Source: Deltaproteobacteria bacterium (GTDB lineage: Bacteria > Desulfobacterota > Desulfobacteria > Desulfobacterales > Desulfobacteraceae). Taken from it: a stretch of 60,745 nt of DNA. The DNA is taken from assembly GCA_013151635.1 (NCBI GenBank), contig JAADHV010000034.1, positions 1 through 60,745 on the forward strand. Reading direction: 5' to 3'. Numbering within the stretch: the stretch's first letter is position 1; each line of letters starts with the position of its first letter. Positions 1 through 8,261 of the stretch are shown piece by piece. Position numbers and translations under genes: made by a program. A model generated the notes under the pieces. It did not search any database. It saw nothing but the letters and a program-made list of their open reading frames with translations, and was not told the DNA's origin.

Positions 1-175
1 GTCATGCCCATCTATGCTAATTGCCATATAATCTGGAACCAATAATAACACACCAGGGAAAAAATTCACGCATGCTTGCCGAAGGGACACCACTCGGACG
101 GCAAAAAGCGCCGCTCCTCGTTCCTCGTCGCTCTGCTTTTTACCGCCGGTGATTTGGGGGTTATCCCTATGCACT

Positions 176-686
176 ATGAAAACAACAAAATTACTATATC
201 CTGAATGGCAGGGTTTCGGCACAGACAATCATGCAAGCGATGGAGCTTTTACAATTCATAAGGCTTTCATGCAAGGTAGTAAGTTTGTCGAAATTGATGT
301 TCTCAGGAAAGAACATTTATTAATCGAAGATGGTATTCTTGGACGTTCATGTATTATAAAGAACTCAAAGTATGTATTTGATCGGCGGGACATGCGGATC
401 AGAGATTGTACCCGTTGCGTACTTAAATCAGCGCTATCATCGTGACCTGGCTGTTCTATGGTTCGATGCTCATGGAAACCTGAATACGCCCAAGACTTCC
501 CCATCAGGTCACTTTCATGGAATGGTTTTAAGAACATTACTCGGTGAAGGTGATCCTGAACTATTGGAATTAATGCCGTATCCATTAGTACCATCTCAGG
601 TTACCCTGGCTGGTATACGTGACTTGGATATGCCTGAAGCAAAGTATGCTTCTACAGAGGAAAGCTTCGAATCTCAGATTATTTAA
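176..686 (+). pseudogene. Arginase/agmatinase-family pseudogene (frameshifted, truncated)
   Basis: Two reading frames together look like one arginase-superfamily (ureohydrolase) protein. The first starts at 176 and carries an N-terminal part ending in ILGRS; the second, readable from about 372, begins YLIGGTCGSE and has the metal-binding WFDAHGNLNTP stretch followed by SGHFHGM and GIRDLD. Between them the frame changes and, from my memory of the family, about twenty codons are missing. The second frame stops at 686, well before the normal C-terminal metal-binding motifs of the family. The metal motif has Asn where the family usually has Asp (DAHGN for DAHGD). It is very probably non-functional. 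The substrate of the intact ancestor cannot be told. Confidence 0.7.
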
Positions 687-1204
687 CTATTTCAATATGA
701 TAGCTGCTGGCTATAAAATAGAGGTGTTTTGTATTTGTTTTGAAGAACATCATAATTTTTTTATGCAATATGTTAAGTTTTATGTCAATAATAATTTAAA
801 GCCAATAAGGCTTCTAGGCTTCTCTGCCGCGGAGCGGCTTACTTGAACAAAACGCTGGAGTGGATCGGTGAATCCGCTGCGCTTCTTCACATACATCTAT
901 TCTGTAGTAAAAAAGGCAAAAAGAGTATCCGGATATTTAGTTTCAAGCCAGTTTTTAACTGCCTTGGGCATTTTCCGGCAATGCATTGCAAACAAATTGT
1001 TTCCAGTCTTTGATAAGCATGTCATTGGTGCATTGAAAATTCCAGGCACTTTTTACGCGGATATATTTTCCCTACAGATTCACAAGGCGAAAGAAACGTA
1101 TGACCGGCATCAAAAAAAACTGCCATTTTTTTTCATAAATTACATATTTCATACTTTATTTTATGATAAAACCAACTATCATATATTGTAAGTGCATAAC
1201 CTTA
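687..1204. other. Gene-free stretch, no recognisable content
   Basis: About 520 bases between the arginase-like pseudogene and the end of the acoR-type gene. Short open frames occur on both strands but none has a ribosome binding site, a recognisable domain or convincing codon use. The GC-rich patch at about 826-890 differs from the AT-rich surroundings and may be debris of an older insertion. I see no clear terminator for the minus-strand operon that ends at 1205. Confidence 0.4.
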
Positions 1205-3271
1205 TCATCCAATGCCATACTTTTTCATTTTTTCATAAAGAGTGTTACGTCCGATACCTAAAACTTTGGCCGATCTGGTAATGTTGCCCTTATAAAATAG
1301 AAGCGCCTTTTTAATGTTATCTTTTTCCAGACTGCGCAAGGTCGGGATTCTATCTTCGCCAAATTGGGGCTTTTCAAACTGTTTTTTTCTAAAACAGGCG
1401 GGAAGATTTTTTACGGCAAGTGTGTCATCCGTCATAAAATTTACGGCACTCTCTAACGCATTGACCAATTCCCGCACGTTTCCGGGCCAATGGTAATTTT
1501 CAAGCCGAATTAACGCCTCAGGTTCTATCTGTTTGATTTTTTTGCCCATCTTTCGGGATATTCTATCAACCCAGTACCGTGTTAACAGCTCGATATCTCC
1601 TTGCCTGACTTTTAAGGACGGGAGTGTAATGCTGATGACATTCAGCCGGTAGTAAAGATCTTCTCTAAAGCGTCCTTTGGTTACCTCTTCGAAGAGGCTC
1701 TTATTGGTGGCGGCAATAATGCGGACATTAAGCGGGATTGCCTTTTTACCACCCACAGGCATGATTATTTTTTCTTCCAGCACCCGCAACAGGTTTATTT
1801 GCATTTCCAAAGGCATTTCACCGATCTCATCCAAAAACAGAGTCCCACCATTGGCCGATTCAAACTTGCCAGTACAACCGCCCCGCTTGGCACCGGTGAA
1901 GGCACCGTCAGCATAACCGAAAAGTTCGCTCTGGATCAATTCTTTGGGGATGGCACCGCAATTAACGGGTACAAACGGACCACAATGGCAGTCACTGGCA
2001 CCATGGATCGCCTGGGCAAAAAGCTCTTTACCCGTACCGCTTTCACCCAGGATAAGAACGGTGGACGGTCCCGGGGCAACGCTTTTAGCTTTTTCTATGG
2101 CGTGGCGGATAGCATCGCTTTCGCCGATAATATCCACAAATCGAAAGCGGACAATCACATCCTCTGGTTTATTACTTGAAAAATAGGATCGGTTTGTGGG
2201 TGACAGGGTTAAAACAAAACCCCGATTATCATTTTTCTCCGAAAAAACCGGATTAGCCGTTGCGACACATGATCTCTGCCCGCAAGGCATCTTGAGTCTT
2301 ACCTCTTCTTTGGTCATGCCGGCCGACCTGGTCTTGAAAAAATTCTGTAGCCGGCCATTATGATAAATAGATGCGGTTAAAGTTTGCCCCACCACTTCTT
2401 TGGGATGGAGGCGGAAAATTTTGGCCGCCACCTTATTGAGGCCTGTAATTATACCTTGAGCATTTACTGCAATAATTCCGTCGGAAACAGAATTCAGCAC
2501 GGCTTCCAGATATTTATTAGTATTGTAGAGCTGGTCGTATGATTCGTCCAAAACAATACGGTCTTCAATAGCATGGGCTGCTGCGACAACCAATCCCAGC
2601 TGATGGACAGTTGACAGTTCCCGTGGGCCTGATATGTCCAGAAACCCGACGATCTCTCCATTCTGTTTTCTGATAGGCGCGGCAGAGCAAGTCCATAAGT
2701 GGTGGGTTTCACAATAATGTTCCGGGCCCGTAATCTGGACGGGATGCCCTAAGGCAAGTGCTGTTCCGATGGCATTTGTGCCAACAAATTCTTCTCCCCA
2801 GTTGGCACCGGGTCCGAATCTTAACTTGTCCGCCTGCCTCAACTCTTTTAACGCCCCCACGGTTCTAAGGATATATCCTTCCTTATCTATTAAAACAATT
2901 ACAAATCTTGATCCTCGGACACAATGGTAGAGAGTATCCATGATCGGTTTTGCCAGAACAATGATTTTTTCAGACCTGCCTTTCATTTTCCGTGGGGAGA
3001 GAAATTTTTCACATACGCCTCGAAAAGGGTCAACTTCCGCTTGCTGGCTCCGGCGCCAGGATTGCTCGATTTTTTTATTGAAGCTGGGATCATTAACCTG
3101 CCCGGATTTCAAGAAATCAATCCATGTTTTCTTTTCCGTTCTGGAAAGCAATTGCCAGGTGCTGCCATACCACTTGGGGCTGAAAATGGACTTGATGATC
3201 GCATCCGAATCAGTTTTCAGGCCATTTTTCACGAAGCAGAACTGATTATGCTTGCGTATCAGACTATACAT
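1205..3271 (-). CDS. acoR: AcoR-type sigma-54-dependent transcriptional activator
   Basis: Enhancer-binding protein of 688 residues, likely the activator of the acetoin operon upstream. Order of domains: an N-terminal region and GAF-type sensor (about 90-230, with GPGANW and GTNAIGTAL as in AcoR proteins), a PAS domain (about 260-330), the AAA+ sigma-54 contact domain with Walker A GESGTGKE near residue 404, GAFTGA loop near 454 and Walker B GGTLFLDEIGE, and a Fis-type helix-turn-helix at the C-terminus (KVLGIGRNTLYEKMKKYG). The start at 3271 is preferred over 3304 because AAAGGAG lies six bases before it. It is the last gene of the minus-strand block, and a matching -24/-12 promoter lies at 25367-25382. 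The inducing ligand is inferred from the neighbours. Confidence 0.88.
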   Translation of the reverse strand: MYSLIRKHNQFCFVKNGLKTDSDAIIKSIFSPKWYGSTWQLLSRTEKKTWIDFLKSGQVNDPSFNKKIEQSWRRSQQAEVDPFRGVCEKFLSPRKMKGRSEKIIVLAKPIMDTLYHCVRGSRFVIVLIDKEGYILRTVGALKELRQADKLRFGPGANWGEEFVGTNAIGTALALGHPVQITGPEHYCETHHLWTCSAAPIRKQNGEIVGFLDISGPRELSTVHQLGLVVAAAHAIEDRIVLDESYDQLYNTNKYLEAVLNSVSDGIIAVNAQGIITGLNKVAAKIFRLHPKEVVGQTLTASIYHNGRLQNFFKTRSAGMTKEEVRLKMPCGQRSCVATANPVFSEKNDNRGFVLTLSPTNRSYFSSNKPEDVIVRFRFVDIIGESDAIRHAIEKAKSVAPGPSTVLILGESGTGKELFAQAIHGASDCHCGPFVPVNCGAIPKELIQSELFGYADGAFTGAKRGGCTGKFESANGGTLFLDEIGEMPLEMQINLLRVLEEKIIMPVGGKKAIPLNVRIIAATNKSLFEEVTKGRFREDLYYRLNVISITLPSLKVRQGDIELLTRYWVDRISRKMGKKIKQIEPEALIRLENYHWPGNVRELVNALESAVNFMTDDTLAVKNLPACFRKKQFEKPQFGEDRIPTLRSLEKDNIKKALLFYKGNITRSAKVLGIGRNTLYEKMKKYGIG

Positions 3272-3468
3272 CTTTTTCTCCTTTACTTTCCGGCCATCCT
3301 GCAATTTTTACCATTCATATCGCCCTGATTGCCATATTTTGAAGAAATTCTATATTCAGATACCAGCAGGCCTGTTTAATATATTTATCTTTGTTTAGAG
3401 TGCTTTACAAGTATTTTCAGCACCCTATTTCCATAAATGCACCTTTTCAGACATATTTCCCGGAATAC

Positions 3469-4527
3469 TCAAAACACTTCCGTGATGTTCAGTTGCTTTC
3501 GAATCAATAGTATATCTGCCCTGTTTGGTTCAAACGGGTAGTTGCGCATTCTTGGACCAGGCCTGGAATTGGCAAAGGGCCGGTTGCAGGCCACCTCACC
3601 GTTCTCCCCCTCACAGCCGCTGGTGCGGAAGGGCTGGCCCGAGTCGATCACCTGGTCCAGCTTCTGGCTGGTCAGGCCGAAATCAACAATCCGTTCATCC
3701 TGGTCATAGGCAAATCGTTCCGCACGGCTTAAGTTTTCATCCATGATATACCGGGCCAACTGGATGCGGCGGTAATGGTCCATGGCTGGCATGGGATGGT
3801 CACTCATACTGGAGCCCGGTTCCGGGTAAAAAGAAAACAGGTGGGTCCAGCCTCCCATGTCCTGAATCATTTGAATAATTTCCACCATCTGCTTTTCGGT
3901 CTCCCCCATTCCTGTAATCAAATGAGCACCTGCATTACGTTCCCCGAAGATGTCAACGGCCTGGGTCAGCCGCTTTAAATATGTCTCCCAGCAATGTGGT
4001 CCTCCCACCCCGCTGCCACGATATTGGTCGAAGAGAACCGGTGTGGCCAGATCAATGGCGACGCCGATCTTATCAGCCCCGGCAGTTTTAAATTCCTTTA
4101 AATCCTGCTGGGTGGCAATGGTGGGAGATATCAGCAAAGATACAGGGATATCAAAACTCGATCGCAGTTGCCGACAAATGGTTAGAGTATCACCGATGGA
4201 ACGTTTATTGGTAATCTGGGAGATGCAGATCCTTTTGACACGCTGCTTGTGTTCAGCAATCCGTTCAATGACCTTGGCCGTTTGGCAGGTGGGCCAGGTC
4301 ACCCGGATAAAGCTCTTCTTGTGGTACATTCCGGATCGCTTGCCGGACAGGCCACAGTAGGCGCAGCGCGCAGCACAGCCACTATTGTATGTCAGCAGCA
4401 GATTGATGCAGTAGAGCCTGGCATTTCTGTAAAAAAGGCCCTGTTTAAAGCCAAGGGCCATGGCTGCTGCAAGGCTCATGCGCAGGTATTCGGGGCTTTC
4501 TGATTTCCCTTCTTGATAATGTTCCAT
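3469..4527 (-). CDS. Radical SAM protein, LipS1/LipS2-type (lipoate assembly)
   Basis: Radical SAM enzyme of 352 residues. The [4Fe-4S] motif is CAARCAYC (Cys51, Cys55, Cys58), followed by a TIM-barrel-like region and a C-terminal extension containing a Cys (GCEGENGEVAC) that could bind a second cluster. It resembles BioB/LipA-like enzymes in layout but lacks the LipA N-terminal C-x4-C-x5-C motif. It sits beside a second radical SAM gene, a LipT-like flavoprotein and a lipoate ligase, the gene set of the recently described sLpl(AB)-LipS1/LipS2 lipoate pathway, where two radical SAM proteins together insert sulfur into octanoyl groups. I cannot say from sequence alone which of the two is LipS1. 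The assignment rests mainly on gene context. Confidence 0.7.
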   Translation of the reverse strand: MEHYQEGKSESPEYLRMSLAAAMALGFKQGLFYRNARLYCINLLLTYNSGCAARCAYCGLSGKRSGMYHKKSFIRVTWPTCQTAKVIERIAEHKQRVKRICISQITNKRSIGDTLTICRQLRSSFDIPVSLLISPTIATQQDLKEFKTAGADKIGVAIDLATPVLFDQYRGSGVGGPHCWETYLKRLTQAVDIFGERNAGAHLITGMGETEKQMVEIIQMIQDMGGWTHLFSFYPEPGSSMSDHPMPAMDHYRRIQLARYIMDENLSRAERFAYDQDERIVDFGLTSQKLDQVIDSGQPFRTSGCEGENGEVACNRPFANSRPGPRMRNYPFEPNRADILLIRKQLNITEVF

Positions 4528-4539
4528 GGTGACGGGTCC

Positions 4540-5502
4540 TTATAATGGGCTGGTCAGCCACCAGCCGGGTTCGGAAATATCCCGGGTAACCGAACAGCAG
4601 GTTTTCTGATAATGTATCTCAAGATCATAGCTCTTGGCCTGGGCAACAGCCTCATCCGACGGCAGGGCCATACAGTTGACACCGGCATCAATGGCCAGGG
4701 TTTCCAGGTGATGGTTGCCCCGCTGGCGAGCGCAGCCCAGACTGATAGGGGTGGCCGGCATTTTAGTCCGCGCTTCAGCAATGACATCGGCCACCGCTTC
4801 AGGTGTGGGGGAGGGGGTGCCCCAGACCGGTGTTCCGGGGATGGCCATGAGGGAGACAACCACCAGCTGCTCCACCTTGAAACCGGCTATCATCTCAACG
4901 GCCTGTTTTTCTCCTTTGATGTGCCCGTAATTCAGCCCACAGACAATATGGGGAATCATGGACAGCCCGGCCTCCTGAAGGGCAACCATGGCATCGTGGA
5001 TGCACTTTACCCCGAAAGGGACATGGTACATCTTTCTAAAGGTATCATCATCACCAACGACATCAATGAGGGCCTGGTCCACGCCGGCCTGTTTCAAATC
5101 AAAGGCTTCGTGTTCATTGATCAGTCCGCTATGAATGGAAATAAACAGATCAGTACGCCGCTTGATCTCTTCAATAGCGGGAATAAAACGGTCCCAGGGC
5201 AGACGTCCCGACAGATCACACCCTCCGCTGATAAGTACCCCGTGGTTGCCCGTGGCGGCCAGTTCCAGGCACTGCGCCACCAGCTTTTCGGGTGTAGTCG
5301 CCTGGAGCATGGAATCTAAAATTTTTCCCTGGCAGTGATCGCACTTAAGGGCACAGTCCTTTCCGGTTATGGAGGTTGCAGGGTACTTTCCGTTGACTCC
5401 GTTGAGCACAAACATCCCGGGCAGATAAAAAATAATCTTCTTGCCAAAATGGTGCCAGGAACTTTCCCTGGCCATCTTCAGGCGCTTTTCAAACTCAGAC
5501 AT
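4540..5502 (-). CDS. Radical SAM protein, LipS1/LipS2-type (lipoate assembly, second)
   Basis: Radical SAM enzyme of 320 residues with CALKCDHC (Cys50, Cys54, Cys57). A later GGCDLSG stretch near residue 93 and a Cys pair near the C-terminus (TCCSV, about 303-304) are further possible cluster or substrate ligands. Its start overlaps the end of the LipT-like gene by 8 bases, so the two are probably translationally coupled, and the other radical SAM gene follows after 12 bases. The pairing of two different radical SAM proteins with a lipoate ligase is the hallmark of the LipS1/LipS2 system; each is thought to add one sulfur to C6 or C8 of protein-bound octanoate. A generic radical SAM role remains possible. 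Confidence 0.7.
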   Translation of the reverse strand: MSEFEKRLKMARESSWHHFGKKIIFYLPGMFVLNGVNGKYPATSITGKDCALKCDHCQGKILDSMLQATTPEKLVAQCLELAATGNHGVLISGGCDLSGRLPWDRFIPAIEEIKRRTDLFISIHSGLINEHEAFDLKQAGVDQALIDVVGDDDTFRKMYHVPFGVKCIHDAMVALQEAGLSMIPHIVCGLNYGHIKGEKQAVEMIAGFKVEQLVVVSLMAIPGTPVWGTPSPTPEAVADVIAEARTKMPATPISLGCARQRGNHHLETLAIDAGVNCMALPSDEAVAQAKSYDLEIHYQKTCCSVTRDISEPGWWLTSPL

Positions 5503-6562
5503 AATACTCCCTGTAGGCTACCCAGCACTGTTTTATAATGGTGTCGAATACGTTCCAGCAGGCCTCCATCTGCTCTCGCCGACAATGCGCCCGCGTCTGG
5601 GTTTCGCCAAGCAAGTCCTGCCATTCGCGGTCATAGGCCTTTAAAATTGTCATGTCGCTGGCAGCCACCGCAGCGGCGGCATATTTACCGGCCAGCTTGC
5701 CACAGGTCACGGCCGCGAATATACCGGCACCCGTAATCGGATGGGTGTGGCCGGCGGCATCACCTGCCAGCATAATTTTACCATGCACGGCATTGCGCAC
5801 TGGTTCGGCCGGTATCCAGCCGGTGGTATGGGCCAAAGGCGCACCGCAGATCTTGCCGTCAGTTTTCAGCCGCCGGATGAATCCATCCAGCACTTTCCGA
5901 AGAGAAAGCTGACCGCCGGAGGGCCGCAGCATGCCAAGTCCCACATTAGCCACCTTTCCCTTGGGAAACAACCACCCATATCCGGCCACAATTTGGGGAT
6001 CAAAATAAATCTCAGTACATGCAAGAGGCGCGGCCAGAGGCAATGTCATTTGAACGCCAGGCAGCAGATGACGGTTCACAACGCCCGCCCAGCGACCAAT
6101 TGTAGATCTGGGGCCATCAGCACCGATGATCACCTTGGGGCGAACAGTATATGCCCGTCCATCCCTGGGGGACAGCGTCACATCACCCTCCGGACGCATG
6201 GCAATGGCCCGGGTGGCACACCTCACTCTGGCCCCGGCTTTTCGGGCAGCGGCAACCAGGGCCTGGTCAAATAACTCACGGCGGATGATATAGCCGGGAG
6301 CCACGGTTTCTTTGACTGCCTGTCCGGGCATATGGGTACGCATGCCCTCTATCTTCTGGACAACATAACCGCCTTTCAGCCCCAGTTGTCCTTTGAGCAT
6401 GGCTGGAATATATTCGGCACATTGCACGGGCAGGCCCACCTGCTGTCGGCGTTCCACAAGCAGGACATGTGCGCCTTGCCGGGCGGCAGCCAGGGCTGCA
6501 CTGGAACCCGCCGGCCCGGCGCCAACCACCAGGATATCCCAATCAGGAGTCGTCATGGTCAC
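5495..6562 (-). CDS. lipT: LipT-like FAD-dependent oxidoreductase (geranylgeranyl reductase family)
   Basis: Flavoprotein of 355 residues in the geranylgeranyl reductase/FixC superfamily. It has an N-terminal dinucleotide fold VGAGPAGSSAALAAARQG (about 13-30) with the VERR acidic end, a central IIGADGPRSTIG, and the second FAD contact MLAGDAAGHTHPITGAG. No membrane segment is seen. In the sLpl/LipS lipoate pathway a protein of this family, LipT, is encoded with the ligase and the radical SAM enzymes and is thought to provide reducing power. Here the start overlaps the stop of the ligase gene (ATGA-type overlap at 6559-6562) and the end overlaps the next radical SAM gene, so all four are one translational unit. 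A role in lipid reduction is the alternative; context argues against it. Confidence 0.72.
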   Translation of the reverse strand: MTMTTPDWDILVVGAGPAGSSAALAAARQGAHVLLVERRQQVGLPVQCAEYIPAMLKGQLGLKGGYVVQKIEGMRTHMPGQAVKETVAPGYIIRRELFDQALVAAARKAGARVRCATRAIAMRPEGDVTLSPRDGRAYTVRPKVIIGADGPRSTIGRWAGVVNRHLLPGVQMTLPLAAPLACTEIYFDPQIVAGYGWLFPKGKVANVGLGMLRPSGGQLSLRKVLDGFIRRLKTDGKICGAPLAHTTGWIPAEPVRNAVHGKIMLAGDAAGHTHPITGAGIFAAVTCGKLAGKYAAAAVAASDMTILKAYDREWQDLLGETQTRAHCRREQMEACWNVFDTIIKQCWVAYREYYV

Positions 6563-8148
6563 TTCTTTTCACCCGCATTCAACCCTGCAGCCGTATCCAG
6601 CACGGCCTGCAGCAGCTCCAGGTTCACTTCGGTCTGGCTTTCAAATTTTCCGGCATAGGCTTCTTTGGCCTGGTCAAGGTCGTAGCAGGTGGTATTGTCG
6701 ATATCCAGCAGGATTCCAGGAAGGCCGGATTTTTTAAAATCATCCACGTGCTTGACAAAAAAAGGCTGGCAGCAGCAACCGATATATGCACGAACCCCGT
6801 CCTTTTTCATCTGCATTAATTCATCCCAAAGATCCTCGAAGCTGACAATGCTGATAACTTTCATTTTTCTGTTCTGCCCCATGGCCCATGCCGGTCCGAT
6901 GGAACACCTTGCCTCTTTGCAGATCTTACACCCTTTTTCATATCTTAAATCACATTTGGTGAGTTTAGCGCAATAGGGCAGCAGCAGCACTGATGGCTGC
7001 TTTTCAATCACCTCTCCAAAAGAGCCGTTGGTAACGCAGATCAGGTTGCAATGCGCCAAGGGGATACCATAGTTTGTGATATCAACCTTCTCAAGACATA
7101 GATCCAGAGGCTTGACAAAATCCTCAAAGGACAATCCCGGAATGAGGATGCGCTCCTGATCAAAATAGTTTCGGATGATCCCATGCAGACAGTCCCGGTC
7201 AAGGGGTGCGCCCCTGAGTTCAGTCTCCATGTCATAGAGAGCCCGACCGGGAAAGGAGAGAAAATCACCGGTGATATAAATATCTTTCAGGCGCTTCTGG
7301 GGCAGGTTGACCACCAGGGTAAAGCGCACCATGCCCGCCGGCGCCTTGTAAGCTGCCTGCACTGCCTCACGCTTCTGGAAACACGGATTAACGCTCCCAA
7401 CCCATTGGGCGGACCGGAAATGCGGTAGCTTCTTCTGAAACCGCTTTTGTTCTTCATCGGTCAAGCCGCCCAACTCAAGTTTTATATCCAGACACTTTTC
7501 AAACCCTGACTTGATGGCCTGTTTAATTCCGGAAAGATCCGGGACATCGCCCAGTTCCCATTTCAGGCAGGTGACCCGGTCCTTGACCGAATCGATCTCC
7601 CTGGCCTTGAGCTTTTCCACCGGAATCCGCAGTGCCTTTAGCATAGTATCCACATCAAAATCCACCAGCATGGTACCCTGAAACATGAAAGCGTCGCCAG
7701 CCTCGGTACCACCGGTGCCTGAAATTTTGCGCCCATTGACCTCGATGTCGTTGCGCGGCCTGAACCCGGCGTTAATATTCAACAGCGCAAGGGCCATGAC
7801 CACCGGATCACACAGTGTTTTGAATAAATATGCGTTGGGAATGGTGGTATTAAAAAAAGACTTGTCACAAAAAACTTCCCAACCCAACTGGTTTTCATCA
7901 AAAAAAACCGCACCTCCACCGGTAATGCGCCGGTTCACATCAATTTTATTTGTCCGGCAATAGCCGGTTCGTATCTCCTCGGCAATGGCCTGGTGAAAAC
8001 CCACCAAAACCGCCCTTGGCGAGAACTGTAGGAAACGGACGGTATTCGGGCTTTTCCCTTTGCCCTTAAGTTCCAGCAGGGTTTCGTCCATGGTCATGTT
8101 TTCAGCCGCTGTCATGGGTGGTGTGTCTAATAGTCTCCAGGTTTGCAT
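6559..8148 (-). CDS. Lipoate-protein ligase fused to a DUF116 domain
   Basis: A 529-residue two-part protein. Residues about 1-350 form a biotin/lipoate ligase (BPL_LplA_LipB fold plus accessory domain): it opens with TWRLLDTPP, has RRITGGGAVFFDE (the RRxSGGG ATP/lipoate loop) and NGRKISG with the conserved catalytic-site Lys, then GTEAGDAFMFQGT. From about 361 the chain becomes a DUF116 domain rich in Cys: 393, 399, 407, 410, 415 and a CCC triplet at 458-460, suggesting an iron-sulfur cluster. Ligases of this group (sLpl) attach octanoate or lipoate to carrier proteins. The DUF116 fusion suggests that ligation and a cluster-bearing function are linked, perhaps to the radical SAM sulfur insertion downstream; this is inference. 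Confidence 0.82.
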   Translation of the reverse strand: MQTWRLLDTPPMTAAENMTMDETLLELKGKGKSPNTVRFLQFSPRAVLVGFHQAIAEEIRTGYCRTNKIDVNRRITGGGAVFFDENQLGWEVFCDKSFFNTTIPNAYLFKTLCDPVVMALALLNINAGFRPRNDIEVNGRKISGTGGTEAGDAFMFQGTMLVDFDVDTMLKALRIPVEKLKAREIDSVKDRVTCLKWELGDVPDLSGIKQAIKSGFEKCLDIKLELGGLTDEEQKRFQKKLPHFRSAQWVGSVNPCFQKREAVQAAYKAPAGMVRFTLVVNLPQKRLKDIYITGDFLSFPGRALYDMETELRGAPLDRDCLHGIIRNYFDQERILIPGLSFEDFVKPLDLCLEKVDITNYGIPLAHCNLICVTNGSFGEVIEKQPSVLLLPYCAKLTKCDLRYEKGCKICKEARCSIGPAWAMGQNRKMKVISIVSFEDLWDELMQMKKDGVRAYIGCCCQPFFVKHVDDFKKSGLPGILLDIDNTTCYDLDQAKEAYAGKFESQTEVNLELLQAVLDTAAGLNAGEKK

Positions 8149-8162
8149 AAAGTATTCTCCTG

Positions 8163-8213
8163 CTAGTCGGAACTTTCGGGGCCTTTATCAATCAATCTGT
8201 AATATTCACCCAT
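8163..8213 (-). CDS. Possible 16-residue mini-ORF before the lipoate ligase
   Basis: An ATG at 8213 is preceded by AAAAGGAGG with five-base spacing, one of the best ribosome binding sites in the operon, yet the frame stops after 16 codons. The product contains YYRLIDKGP, which looks like the N-terminus of lipoate ligases (compare TWRLLDTPP in the gene just downstream). It may be the remnant of an older ligase gene or a translated leader. Whether it is expressed is unknown. Confidence 0.3.
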   Translation of the reverse strand: MGEYYRLIDKGPESSD

Positions 8214-8261
8214 CGGTCCTCCTTTTAAAAACAATCTCAGCCGCTTTGATTTAGAATCTAC

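Noticed and set aside
98-148. Imperfect inverted repeat in a GC-rich patch near the start
   Set aside because: Only seven bases pair cleanly (AAAAAGC with GCTTTTT); no T-run and no gene on either side that would need it.
868-1191. Open frame of about 107 codons on the plus strand
   Set aside because: No ribosome binding site, no domain and AT-rich composition; overlaps nothing recognisable and looks like chance.
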